The translations under genes were made by a program, and so were the position numbers. Below, one piece after another: positions 34,808 to 43,661 of a DNA stretch of 64,000 nucleotides. Numbering within the stretch: the first letter of the stretch is position 1; each line of letters begins with the position of its first letter. This DNA comes from Planctomycetota bacterium (lineage in GTDB: Bacteria > Planctomycetota > Phycisphaerae > Phycisphaerales > UBA1924). Below the pieces are notes generated by a model that was not told the DNA's origin, ran no database searches, and saw only the letters and a program-made list of their open reading frames with translations. The stretch is taken from positions 124,001-188,000 of the forward strand of contig JAFEBO010000006.1 of the NCBI GenBank assembly GCA_018242625.1, in the 5' to 3' direction.

Positions 34808-35368
34808 ATGACGACCACGCAGTCCGGATTGAACATTCCCGCGGGCCTGAGCTCCACCGCTGTTGCTCCCGCCGCCGCACAGATCGTGCGTCCCGTTCGC
34901 GCCGCCCAGCCCGCCGACCGGCATGGCTGGTGGTGGGGCACGGGCCGCCGCAAGACCGCCGTTGCCCGCGTGCGCCTCAAGCCCGCGAAGGGTGAGAGCG
35001 GCGTCCTCTTCGAGGTCGAACGCACCAGCAAGGCCGGCAAGAAGGACCCCAAGAACGAGAAGCGCGTCACCAAGACGGTCGAGCAGTACTTCTCCGAAGT
35101 GCGCGACCGCAACGACGTGCTCGAGCCGATCAAGGTCGCCAGCCTGCAGGACAAGATCCTCGTGGTCTTCCGCTGCCACGGCGGCGGCACGATGGGCCAG
35201 GCTCAGGCGTGCAAGCTCGCCATCGCGCGTGCGCTCCTGGACTATGACCCGACGCTCGAAGCCCGCTTCCGCGAGCTGGGCCTGCTGACCCGCGACAGCC
35301 GCGAGGTCGAGCGTAAGAAGTACGGCCAGGCCGGCGCCCGTCGCCGCTTCCAGTTCAGCAAGCGTTAA
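34808..35368 (+). CDS. rpsI: Small ribosomal subunit protein S9 (uS9)
   Basis: S9 is a 30S head protein whose C-terminal tail contacts P-site tRNA. The protein is 186 residues, longer than the usual 130. The extra part is an Ala/Pro/Thr-rich N-terminal extension of about 40 residues before GTGRRKTAVARVRLKP, and a small internal insert (TSKAGKKDPKNEKR). The C-terminal KKYGQAGARRRFQFSKR is the normal tRNA-contacting tail. N-terminal extension of S9 looks like a lineage trait; the ATG at 34808 is the only good start. A terminator lies at 35439-35467. Confidence 0.96.
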   Translation: MTTTQSGLNIPAGLSSTAVAPAAAQIVRPVRAAQPADRHGWWWGTGRRKTAVARVRLKPAKGESGVLFEVERTSKAGKKDPKNEKRVTKTVEQYFSEVRDRNDVLEPIKVASLQDKILVVFRCHGGGTMGQAQACKLAIARALLDYDPTLEARFRELGLLTRDSREVERKKYGQAGARRRFQFSKR

Positions 35369-35438
35369 TCGAGCGGGGTGGCATCGCTCTTCCGAGCGAT
35401 GTGCCTCGGTCCCGCTTCACGAATCCAGTTGCCTTCCA

Positions 35439-35467
35439 AGCCCGCGAGCAATCGCGGGCTTTTTTTC
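35439..35467 (+). terminator. Rho-independent terminator after rpsI
   Basis: A 9-bp stem (AGCCCGCGA, 35439-35447, pairing with TCGCGGGCT, 35452-35460), a GCAA loop and a following T-run to 35467 form a textbook intrinsic terminator for the rplM-rpsI transcript. Confidence 0.9.
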
Positions 35468-35647
35468 TGTCCCGTCGACTCTTCTTCGAGTTCACAGTTC
35501 GCATTCTGTGAGGACAAAGACGGCTTTTTTTACCCCCGGTTTCGGGTTAGGCTGCAAGGCACATGGACCGCCGCAACATGCGGTCAGATCCGGATGCTGG
35601 GCGATTCGATCGAAGCGAATGGCCCCGACATGATGAGGAGCAATCGC

Positions 35648-37237
35648 ATGAGTTCGATAAGAGCACGGGGAGTTGTTATCACATTCGCCGCACTCGCCCT
35701 CGCGGCCCCGCTCGCGTCGGGGCAGACGTTCCAGGCGTCCTACTCAAGCAACACCTCCGCCGGTAACGACATCATCAACTCGCGCGACTGCGGATTCGTT
35801 GCGACCGGGAACACGGGGGGTTTCCGCGCCTTTGTCATGCGCCTCGACCCCGAGGGCCAGGTTGTCTGGTCCAAGGCGTACCAGAACCCGGGCTTTCTGT
35901 CCCGTGGCTACTCGGTCGTCGAATCATCGGCCAACGACGACCTGATCGTTTCCGGCACCACCGGCGTCCAGGCCGTCACAGACCAGCTTCGCTTCGTGAT
36001 GCGTACCGATAGCTCCGGCACTCCAGTCTGGGCCGTCGCCCTCAGCGGCGGAACAAACACCTTGCCACCAGGTCAGACCGGCGTCGGCGGCTTCCTGCCC
36101 GTCGGCGCGACCGAGATGCACAAAGGACAGATCGCCAGCATCGGCCGCCTGCTGAACAGCAACGGCGCCGCCCGCATCGGCCTGCTCTCCATGCTCGACG
36201 CCGACGGCAGCCTGCTCTTCTCCAGCCGTTACGTCCCGCCGGGAGGCACGGGCATCTTCCTCGACTTCATCCAGGCACGCGAGGCCCGCGACCCCGATCC
36301 CAACAACGAAGTGCTCGTGCTCGGTTCTCTCACGATCTCGACCAACTTCTTGGGCCTCTTTGCGATGCGCACCGACATCGACGGCAACATCATCTGGTCC
36401 AAGGTCTACCGCCTCGGCGACGGCATCACCAGCATGCTCGGCAGCGGATTCGACCTCGCCGCCAACGGCGACATCCTCTTCAGCGCCAGCCGCGCCGTGC
36501 TCCCCGCTCCGTTCGGCACCAGCCCGGGCACGATCATCGGCCGCATCGACTCCCTCACCGGCGACCCGATCTGGTCCGTCTCGGTCGACGATTTCGGCCC
36601 CGGCTATCAGGCCGTTACCTGCTCGCCCGACGACGTCATGGTCGTCGCCGGTCTCGTCGGCAACGGCCACGACACCGCCAGCGCCGCCCTGCGGGTGGAC
36701 GCCAGTGGCCACAACGCCCAGATCTGGCAGTACGGCAACATCGCGCCGGTGTCCCAAGGACTCGCCGAAGCCGTCGTTCCCGTCCGCCCCTGGGGCGGCT
36801 ACGCGCTCTTCGGCCGCAACGACGAGTTCTCAATCCTCGACGGCGTCTTCATGATCCGCACCAACAACGACATGCTCAGCCGCTGCACCGAAGATGAGCG
36901 GCACGCCGTCGCCAGCGACATCGAGATCCGCGGCAACAACGTCTCCCTTCAGATCGTCGCCGACACCACCTACATCCCCCTCATCATGACCGCCACCGAT
37001 CTCGGCCTCAAACGCCAGGAACAGTGCCTCTTCTCCCGCTGCCTCGGCGACCTCAACGCCGACGGCCTCGTTGACGACTCCGACTTTGTCATCTTCGCCG
37101 GCGCGTACGACATCTTGCTCTGCCCCACCGATCCGAGCATCACCTGCTGCCCCGCAGATCTAAACGGAGATGGATTCGTGGACGACTCGGACTTCGTGCT
37201 CTTCGCAAACGCGTACGACCAGCTGATCTGCCCGTAA
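35648..37237 (+). CDS. Secreted beta-propeller-like protein with dockerin-like C-terminal module
   Basis: From ATG 35648 (MSSIRARGVVITFAALALA), with AGGAG seven bases upstream, the protein is 529 residues with a signal peptide ending near LASGQ. Repeating blades of about 50-60 residues are visible, each with a pattern like GFRAFVMRLDPEGQVVWSK, LRFVMRTDSSGTPVWA and LFAMRTDIDGNIIWSKVY, as in SBBP/quinoprotein-type propellers. The last 65 residues (nt 37040-37234) are the duplicated dockerin-like module, loops VDDSDF and VDDSDF, ending QLICP, with an extra Cys (CCPAD) in the second. Extracellular function is unknown. It is the first gene of the surface-protein block to 42.7 kb and the only rightward one. 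Confidence 0.87.
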   Translation: MSSIRARGVVITFAALALAAPLASGQTFQASYSSNTSAGNDIINSRDCGFVATGNTGGFRAFVMRLDPEGQVVWSKAYQNPGFLSRGYSVVESSANDDLIVSGTTGVQAVTDQLRFVMRTDSSGTPVWAVALSGGTNTLPPGQTGVGGFLPVGATEMHKGQIASIGRLLNSNGAARIGLLSMLDADGSLLFSSRYVPPGGTGIFLDFIQAREARDPDPNNEVLVLGSLTISTNFLGLFAMRTDIDGNIIWSKVYRLGDGITSMLGSGFDLAANGDILFSASRAVLPAPFGTSPGTIIGRIDSLTGDPIWSVSVDDFGPGYQAVTCSPDDVMVVAGLVGNGHDTASAALRVDASGHNAQIWQYGNIAPVSQGLAEAVVPVRPWGGYALFGRNDEFSILDGVFMIRTNNDMLSRCTEDERHAVASDIEIRGNNVSLQIVADTTYIPLIMTATDLGLKRQEQCLFSRCLGDLNADGLVDDSDFVIFAGAYDILLCPTDPSITCCPADLNGDGFVDDSDFVLFANAYDQLICP

Positions 37238-37476
37238 GACTCTCCGCGCAAGCCTTTCAAAATCCCGGACCGGACTCGCGTTATTCGCAGCCGAGGTTGC
37301 TGTATGCGCGGACGAAAACGACACATTCAGCACGCTCCGCTGGCCTGAGGCTCGTGAGAGCCGGCGAGAACCAAGGTGTCATTTTCGGCAGTTGTACTTT
37401 GTCATGCACAACACCCTTCTTGTTTTCCTTTGCTAAGCGTTTTCGTTCTCCGTTCACCTTCAGCCGACTCGATGAG

Positions 37477-38925
37477 TCAGGGGCAGAGCAGGTCGTTGTA
37501 CGCCCCTGCGAAGACTGTGAAGTCTGCATCATCGACCAGCGCATCATGAGTGAGATCGGACGGACACCACAGAATCATCGACGGATCTGCGCAGTCCAAG
37601 ATGTTGTAGTCGTTCACAAAGAAGACAAAGTCATCGTCGTCGACAACTGAGTCGTGATTCAGATCTGCGGGGCAGGCTTGAACGGGCATAAAGCCGGTAA
37701 TCATCCATGCTCGAGGCACGCCGTTGTGCGTTCCCGAACCCACAAGAACGGTTCCATCGGAATTGATCCCATACACCGAGTTGAATACCCAGTCTTCGGC
37801 GCTTACTCCCTGCTGAAGCAGGTACTCCTTCAACATCCATCCTCCGACAGCCGGATGCCAAATCGCGGCCTGATACTGCCCTCCCGCCAGTCGAGATGCG
37901 CCACCGACCAAGACGCCGTTCTTGCTGATGCATGTGACAGAGTCGTCCATGGGTTGTCCTCTGCGGACGGGGGGAAGAAGTCGCATGCCGTCTGTTGCAG
38001 TCCAAATGAAGCCCGGCGCGTCGACCGGATTCGCGCCGGTCAAAGAACCGCAGACTTGCATTCCATTTCCGCTCACGGCCATGGCGATAGCGCGAGTCCA
38101 CCCCACAATCGGACTCAATAGCTGAATTCCATGGCCACTTTTCCAGTAGAACCCGTTGGGGTCGCTGTAACCCACGATCACCAATCCATCCTCGCTCGCT
38201 CCATACGCCACGGAGTTCGACGGGTTGGCGCCCAGGTCGTGTCCCGTTCCATCCGCGCCCCACCACACCGCACGGCTGTAAGTGCTTCCGTACGATTCTC
38301 CTGCCACGATCGCTCCGTCAGAACTTACCGCATAAGCACGAGAGAACCGATCGTCCAGCAGGGGCAAGAGGGGTTGCATTCCACCGGCCTGGGTCCAACG
38401 GAAGCCACGCGACGCACTTGTACCGTATCCAACAACTACCGAGCCATTTGCATTTACATCGGTGGCATACGCACGAGCGCTTCCGCTCGGTGTTCCCAGA
38501 TTGACATTACCGCTCATTTCTGTCCACCGAAATGCCCCGATGCTTAGGCTGCCCTCAAAGCCAACGACCGTGCTGCCGTCCGCACTGACACCATCTGCCC
38601 GCGCGCCGGTTGCACCCGCAGAAACTCCGAGATCAAGAATCAATGGCGCAGGGTTTGTCTTTGCGTTGTTGAATGGGCAATCGCCAGCTCTATTGGCTGT
38701 CGCCGCGATTCGGTCGGGCCTGCCTCTGGCCGCGGCCGCATCACTGGCGGCTTTGCCCGTCTCGTTGAAACCCTTGGTTTCCAGTCTCTGGGTGGGCGCG
38801 AGAGCCACGCTTCGTGGCGTCTCACGAGGATCGACATTGAGAGTCAACACATCGCGGCCGCCGGGCTGGGCCGGCGCAGGCAACGCCATGCCAGAAGCCG
38901 CGACCACCACGCCGACAATCTTCAT
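37477..38925 (-). CDS. HAF-repeat extracellular protein with dockerin-like C-terminal module
   Basis: This 482-residue protein has a signal peptide (MKIVGVVVAASGMALPAPAQ), then an 80-residue linker rich in Ala/Arg/Thr. A series of HAF-type repeats follows, of the pattern DGVSADGSTVVGFE then IGAFRWTE, and VNANGSVVVGYG then RGFRWTQ. HAF repeats are thought to form an extracellular propeller. The final 65 residues (nt 37480-37674) are the dockerin-like module with loops VDDDDF and VDDADF, ending DLLCP. It is strongly similar to the protein at 41471-42715, for example in the shared SGTHNGVPRAW/SGTHNGNPRAW segment, so the two are paralogs. It lacks that protein's shorter linker. Confidence 0.88.
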   Translation of the reverse strand: MKIVGVVVAASGMALPAPAQPGGRDVLTLNVDPRETPRSVALAPTQRLETKGFNETGKAASDAAAARGRPDRIAATANRAGDCPFNNAKTNPAPLILDLGVSAGATGARADGVSADGSTVVGFEGSLSIGAFRWTEMSGNVNLGTPSGSARAYATDVNANGSVVVGYGTSASRGFRWTQAGGMQPLLPLLDDRFSRAYAVSSDGAIVAGESYGSTYSRAVWWGADGTGHDLGANPSNSVAYGASEDGLVIVGYSDPNGFYWKSGHGIQLLSPIVGWTRAIAMAVSGNGMQVCGSLTGANPVDAPGFIWTATDGMRLLPPVRRGQPMDDSVTCISKNGVLVGGASRLAGGQYQAAIWHPAVGGWMLKEYLLQQGVSAEDWVFNSVYGINSDGTVLVGSGTHNGVPRAWMITGFMPVQACPADLNHDSVVDDDDFVFFVNDYNILDCADPSMILWCPSDLTHDALVDDADFTVFAGAYNDLLCP

Positions 38926-39104
38926 CGCAAGGTCCTCTTTGTTCTTCTGCCTTCGTGTCTTACATCACGACTCGAGGATTGGCGGCTTCCGGACAACCCG
39001 CCGAGATCGCCGGGTCGTCGTGATCCGGCGCGTTTGAAACCGCGGCAAGAATGACATTGCAGAGAGGTACGAGCGCTCACTTCGCGTGAGCATTCTGCTT
39101 CGAC

Positions 39105-39677
39105 CTAGCTGCGCCTTCGACGACCCAATATCACCACGCCGCACACGAGCGGCAATGCGCCGGGACTGGGTACGCGCTCGACGATGTATGAGTACACCTT
39201 GGCATCGACTCCCCCTCCGGAGTTCGGGAAATCGTTCCAGGTACCCGCGCGGCCGCCCGCTGTCAACGCCCAGAGCAGGCCGAAGCCTTCGTTTCCGCCG
39301 TTGTTGTTCGGCTCGCCCGCGGCCCAGTTCAGGTAGGTGAGCGGCTCTCCGGTCACCCAAGCCCATCCGCCCGCGGGTTCATTTGCGCCCGCGCTCTGAA
39401 TCAGGCCGATCCACGGGCCGATCGATCGAAAACCGAGGTAGTCGGACCAGTAAACCGGATCATTCGCAAGCCCAAACACAAAGTTGTTTTCCGCCGCGCT
39501 CGAAAAGGTCACGAGATACCCGCCCAATGCGGCGGCGTTTGCGCTCGCCCCGCTCCATGTGATGCCCGCCGTCGCACGGAAGACCTGATATTCATGCCCG
39601 TTGGTCCATGTGGTCCAAGCGGCTCCTGCACCGGGCGCAAAAGACATCAACGCGGCTCCGATCAGCAGTAATCGCAT
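39105..39677 (-). CDS. C-type-lectin-like secreted protein with PEP-CTERM-like tail
   Basis: The 190-residue protein has a signal peptide (MRLLLIGAALMSFAPGAGA). A single C-type-lectin-like fold follows, with WSGASANAAALGGYLVTFSS, a WIGLIQ strand, GGWAWVTGEPLTYLNWAAGE, PNN and a final WNDF. This arrangement (GGWxWxxGE.. and W..GEPNN) is typical of bacterial CTL domains. The tail is VPSPGALPLVCGVVILGRRRRS: a short Pro-Ser motif, one hydrophobic helix and an Arg cluster, which resembles a PEP-CTERM exosortase signal. It is adjacent to and clearly related in its lectin part to the dockerin-tagged protein at 39783. GGAG lies before the ATG. Confidence 0.85.
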   Translation of the reverse strand: MRLLLIGAALMSFAPGAGAAWTTWTNGHEYQVFRATAGITWSGASANAAALGGYLVTFSSAAENNFVFGLANDPVYWSDYLGFRSIGPWIGLIQSAGANEPAGGWAWVTGEPLTYLNWAAGEPNNNGGNEGFGLLWALTAGGRAGTWNDFPNSGGGVDAKVYSYIVERVPSPGALPLVCGVVILGRRRRS

Positions 39678-39782
39678 AACACATCTCCTTCTCTCACGAA
39701 TGCTCCACCAACCCTTGCGGGCACGTCTCTCGACACTCCAACGCGCACACCCACACGCCTCTCCACGCGACCTCAGCCACTG

Positions 39783-41420
39783 CTACGGGCAGACATAATC
39801 GTCGTACGCGTGCGCAAACAGCACGAAGTCGGCATCGTCCACAACGCCGTCCCCGTTGAGATCTTCCGGGCATCCGGGCGTCATCGCCGGGTCGTCGCAC
39901 ATCAGGTTGTCATACGCGGCCGCGAAGCTGACAAAGTCCCTGTCATCCACAACGTCGTCAAGGTTGAAGTCGCTCTCGCAGATCGGAAGTGTCCACAGGA
40001 GCGCGTAAGCGCCGATCGGATTTTCCGTTCTTACGCCCCCGCCACCAACATAAAGCGTGTTTCCGTCGCGCCAGACAGTAAATGCAAATGTCGCTGGCCA
40101 TGTGCTCGGCAGCATGAGCGAAAGGTCCTTCCATGAAGCCTTGGTGCCGCGCCAGAGACTCGCATGCGGGTCGCCGGCAAACCAGGAGTATCCAACCTGG
40201 AATCCGCCCGACACTTTTTCCGCCTGCGAATCGGTTGCTCCGTCGGGACCAATCGAAACAAACGACGCCGCGGATCCTCTCCAGATCCCCGCGCGGCGGA
40301 GCCCGTCGATCGTGGCTCGTCCCGCCTGCATGGACTCGTCCATCCCGGTCGCCGCCGACGTTGTCGCACCGGCAGGATTCAAATCGATCCGCGACGCCGC
40401 CGTGCCAGCCCACAGGGCGGCATGTCCCAAGCCCCCGAAGATCACCCGGCCCACCTGCTTGCTCCCATAGATGTCATAAGCCTCGGACCAATCCGCCCCC
40501 GGTTCGTGCAGATCGACCCAGGATGCAGCCGTAGAACTCCACAGCGACGCGTGTGCGATGTCACCCGGGAAATACACGTTGCCGACCTGTTGTTCGCCAT
40601 ACACCGCTTTCGCGCGCGACCAGTCCGTGCCGGCCGGATGCAGATCAAACCAAGAGGCCGCTGTACCGCGCCAGAGCCCGGCGTGCGCCTTGCCCGCGAA
40701 GGTCGCTTCACCCACTTGAACCCCGTCCCGTATGCCCCAGGCGATCGAACTTGAAGCGCCGGCAGGATTCAGGTTGACGCCCATCGCGGCTGTCCCGTTC
40801 CAGAGCCACGCGCAGTCTTTGGTTCCGTCATTGGCGAGCCCCACCTGTTTGCCCCAGATTCCACTCATCTGCGAGCTCGGCGAGGAAGCGGACGGACTAA
40901 AATTCTGCCAACCCTCAAGCCGCTCATACTCAACGACATATCCGTTGCCGGCGACCGTATCTCTGTAATCGTTCCACGGCTTGCCCCACGCTTGCGCCAA
41001 GTGATCGAAGATCAGGACGTTTTCATTCGGAATGAAATTGTTGGGTTCGCCGGGAGACCAGCCGGCAAAGACAAACGGCTCGCCGGTGATCCACTGCCAA
41101 CCTCCCCCCGGCTCGGCCGCGCCGGCGAGCTGAAACCCTCCGAGAAACCGCAATGCCAGCGCGCTCAGGCCGAAAGTTGAAGTGAGAAACTGGTTCTCCT
41201 CAGCGCTTGTGACGGTTGCCAAGTGCCCCTTCATGCCAAGGTACTGGCGGTTCGACGCTTCTGTATACGCCTGCGGCCATGTGCGCGTGGCGGTAATGAC
41301 TTCGTAGTAGTGCCCGTTGGCGCTCCACTGCACGGGCACCGCATGCGCCGACAAGCCCGCAGCCTGAGAAACGACGAAGGCCGCCGACACACGAAGAACA
41401 CAGTTTGTTCCCAAACGCAT
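39783..41420 (-). CDS. C-type-lectin-like protein with six HAF-like repeats and dockerin-like tail
   Basis: This 545-residue protein has a signal peptide, then a C-type-lectin-like domain (about residues 25-165; GHYYEVITATRTWPQAYTEA, a GGWQWITGEPFVFAGWSPGE stretch and PNNF). Six tandem repeats of about 43 residues follow (about residues 190-450), each of the form QVG-x5-G-x2-HA-x-LW-x-GTAAS-x2-DL-x-PAGA. The last 65 residues (nt 39786-39980) are the dockerin-like module with loops VDDRDF and VDDADF, ending DYVCP. The lectin part parallels that of the PEP-CTERM-tailed neighbour at 39105. Binding of a glycan or protein at the surface is inferred. GGAG precedes the ATG at 41420. Confidence 0.88.
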   Translation of the reverse strand: MRLGTNCVLRVSAAFVVSQAAGLSAHAVPVQWSANGHYYEVITATRTWPQAYTEASNRQYLGMKGHLATVTSAEENQFLTSTFGLSALALRFLGGFQLAGAAEPGGGWQWITGEPFVFAGWSPGEPNNFIPNENVLIFDHLAQAWGKPWNDYRDTVAGNGYVVEYERLEGWQNFSPSASSPSSQMSGIWGKQVGLANDGTKDCAWLWNGTAAMGVNLNPAGASSSIAWGIRDGVQVGEATFAGKAHAGLWRGTAASWFDLHPAGTDWSRAKAVYGEQQVGNVYFPGDIAHASLWSSTAASWVDLHEPGADWSEAYDIYGSKQVGRVIFGGLGHAALWAGTAASRIDLNPAGATTSAATGMDESMQAGRATIDGLRRAGIWRGSAASFVSIGPDGATDSQAEKVSGGFQVGYSWFAGDPHASLWRGTKASWKDLSLMLPSTWPATFAFTVWRDGNTLYVGGGGVRTENPIGAYALLWTLPICESDFNLDDVVDDRDFVSFAAAYDNLMCDDPAMTPGCPEDLNGDGVVDDADFVLFAHAYDDYVCP

Positions 41421-41470
41421 GCGTCACTCCTGGAAGAACACTCAGCCCGCGCAACACCGCAGCACAGCCG

Positions 41471-42715
41471 CTAAGGGCACAACAGCTCCTCATACCCCTG
41501 CACAAAAACAACAAAGTCGGCGTCATCGACCACACCGTCGTGGTTCAGGTCGGCCGGACACCAAAGCGTCATGGCCGAGTCGGCGCAGATGAACGTGTCG
41601 TACTCCGCCACAAACACGACAAAGTCCGCATCGTCCACCTCCCAGTCATGGTTGAAGTCGGCGGGGCACAGGTTAATCGGAGTGAACCCCGTCACCAGCC
41701 ACGCACGCGGGTTACCGTTATGAGTTCCCGAGCCAGCGATGCGTGTGCCGTCAGCGCTGATCCCCGCAATAAACCCGAGACTCCATCCGTCCATGTCCAC
41801 GCCAAGCCGCGGCAAGTATTCATTCAGCGCAACAGCGCCGAACGTGGGGTGCCACAGAGCCGATCGGTAGTTGCCCGCAGGGGTTTGGAACATACCCCCG
41901 ATGAGTTGTCCGTCGGCACTGATGGCGGTTGCCGACTCCTGCTTATTGAGCCGCGGCAACAACCGAACGCCTCCATCGGACGTCCACATCCAAGCTGTTG
42001 CGTCCGACGAATCAGCCTTTGAGAACGATCCAACAACGACAGACCCATCGCGGCTTACCGCCGATGCGAATCCGGAATTCCACCCGGGCACCATCGGGAG
42101 CATCTGCGGACCCAAACCACTCGTCCAGCGAAAGGCACTGGCACCATCGATTCCGACAATCACCAGCCCATTCTGACTGATAGCTAAGGCGGCTGAGTTT
42201 GAAAGCCCCGTACCCATTTCATGAGCAACCCCAGCGGCATCCCACCAGACAGCACGCCGTCCAATGCCGGCTGCTGAACTCTGACCAACCGTGGTCTCAC
42301 CATCACCGCTCACGCCGTACCCGATCGCGGCTGTAAGGCCTGGCGGCAGACTCAGAACTTGCATCCCATTCGCAGCGGTCCAACGGAATGCCCGCTGCAC
42401 TCCGGCGCCGTATCCAACCACCACCGAACCGTCCGTGCTAACCCCTTGACCAAATGCTCTTGAGCTGACCGCAGGGCGTCCGAGATTCACGTTTCCGGTC
42501 GCTTCGGTCCAGCGGAAAGCGCCGATGCTTGCCGCGCCTTCCGATCCAACCACGGTCGTTCCATCCGCGCTCAATCCACCTGCGTACGCACCCGCCGCTC
42601 CAGGAGGCACGCCAATGTCCTCAAGTTGAGGAAGAGCACTCAAACTGCGACCGCTGAGTTGTGCACCTGTCAATACAACCAACGTGATCGCCGCAGACTG
42701 ACGCATCGTCCCCAT
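41471..42715 (-). CDS. HAF-repeat extracellular protein with dockerin-like C-terminal module
   Basis: From ATG 42715 (MGTMRQSAAITLVVLTGAQ), with an AGGAG upstream, the protein has 414 residues. After the signal peptide it is built of HAF repeats such as GGLSADGTTVVGSEG then IGAFRWTE, and GVSTDGSVVVGYG then RAFRWT. The final module (nt 41474-41668) has loops VDDADF and VDDADF and ends ELLCP. It is a close paralog of the protein at 37477, without the latter's 80-residue linker. It diverges from the sigma factor gene at 43099. The frame stays open upstream to 42808 but that part does not look like a leader. Confidence 0.88.
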   Translation of the reverse strand: MGTMRQSAAITLVVLTGAQLSGRSLSALPQLEDIGVPPGAAGAYAGGLSADGTTVVGSEGAASIGAFRWTEATGNVNLGRPAVSSRAFGQGVSTDGSVVVGYGAGVQRAFRWTAANGMQVLSLPPGLTAAIGYGVSGDGETTVGQSSAAGIGRRAVWWDAAGVAHEMGTGLSNSAALAISQNGLVIVGIDGASAFRWTSGLGPQMLPMVPGWNSGFASAVSRDGSVVVGSFSKADSSDATAWMWTSDGGVRLLPRLNKQESATAISADGQLIGGMFQTPAGNYRSALWHPTFGAVALNEYLPRLGVDMDGWSLGFIAGISADGTRIAGSGTHNGNPRAWLVTGFTPINLCPADFNHDWEVDDADFVVFVAEYDTFICADSAMTLWCPADLNHDGVVDDADFVVFVQGYEELLCP

Positions 42716-43098
42716 CGCACAAACACTCCTCTCCGACCCCGCCCTCACGACCCGCAAGCGCGCAGCATCGCCCCCGTCACCACGGATCGCCCTGACCTCA
42801 ATTGGCACGACCGGTTCCCCGCTGGCCGCGCACGCCCCACCCTTTCAAAACAGACGACAACTCCGCAAGCGCTCCGCAGGTTTTCCAAGTGCCTCAATGC
42901 AAATTTCCAACAAGCCACCCCCAACCTCTCCCGTTCTCCCGGCAAACGCTCCTGCAAACTGACAACGACCGCTTTGGGCGCGTCACACGCACGATGTCTT
43001 CCGGCCAGCGATCACTTCACACCGCTCACGCAGCCCTTGCAACTTTTGTCTATATTGACCGTCCGATCGTGGTAGCCTTGAAGACTGGTTGCAGCCCG
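42716..43098. other. 383-bp divergent intergenic region
   Basis: No gene was recognised between the HAF protein (leftward) and the sigma factor (rightward). A TATATT at 43051-43056 could be a -10 for the sigma gene but has no convincing -35. Both promoters presumably lie here. Frames crossing it show shadow-like composition. Confidence 0.35.
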
Positions 43099-43659
43099 AT
43101 GAGCGATACCCCGTCGAACTTCAACGATCCCAATGAAGATCCCGACGCCCATGCACGGCTCCACCGCGAGCTCCGGGCCATCGCCCGCGCCGTTCTGAAG
43201 GACCGGCCGTGCCCCGGGCTTCTCCAGACCACCGCGCTCGTGCACGAAGCCTGGATGCGCCTCCGCGGGTTTGATCTCTCGAGAATTGACAGCAGTTCCA
43301 GCCAGTTTGCGGCACTCGCCGCCAAGACGCTGCGCTCGGTGCTGGTGGATGAAGCCCGTCGCGAACTCCGCATCAAGCGGGGCGGCAATTGGCACCGTCT
43401 CCCGATCCCGACCGCGGATATTGAGAGCCGGAAGCCGCTGGACTCGGTCGACCTTCTCTGCCTCGATGAAGCCATGCAGGAACTTGCAGCGATCAACGCC
43501 CGCGAGGCCACCGTGGTGGAACTGCGCTTTTTCGGGGGATTGACTATCGATCAGGTGGCAGAGCACATGGGTTTTTCCAAACGCACGATCGAATCTGACT
43601 GGGAGCACGCTCGTGCGTGGCTCCGCGTGCGCCTTGATGGGATGACTCGGAGGGGTTGA
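43099..43659 (+). CDS. ECF-like RNA polymerase sigma factor, TIGR02999-type
   Basis: The 186-residue sigma factor starts at ATG 43099. Region 2 contains LRAIARAVLKDRPCPGLLQT then ALVHEAWMRL, and region 4 has AINAREATVVELRFFGGLTI and an HTH VAEHMGFSKRTIESDW. The longer-than-usual loop between and the TALVHEAWMRL motif are characteristic of the planctomycete/acidobacterial ECF-like sigma group that pairs with receptor Ser/Thr kinases. Its stop is followed two bases later by the kinase start, so the two are one operon. Its promoter targets are unknown; the divergent surface-protein genes are candidates. Confidence 0.93.
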   Translation: MSDTPSNFNDPNEDPDAHARLHRELRAIARAVLKDRPCPGLLQTTALVHEAWMRLRGFDLSRIDSSSSQFAALAAKTLRSVLVDEARRELRIKRGGNWHRLPIPTADIESRKPLDSVDLLCLDEAMQELAAINAREATVVELRFFGGLTIDQVAEHMGFSKRTIESDWEHARAWLRVRLDGMTRRG

Positions 43660-43661
43660 AG

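Noticed and set aside
39075..39091. GCTCAC/GTGAGC hairpin downstream of the lectin-like gene as a terminator
   Set aside because: Only 6 bp and not followed by a T-run in either direction.
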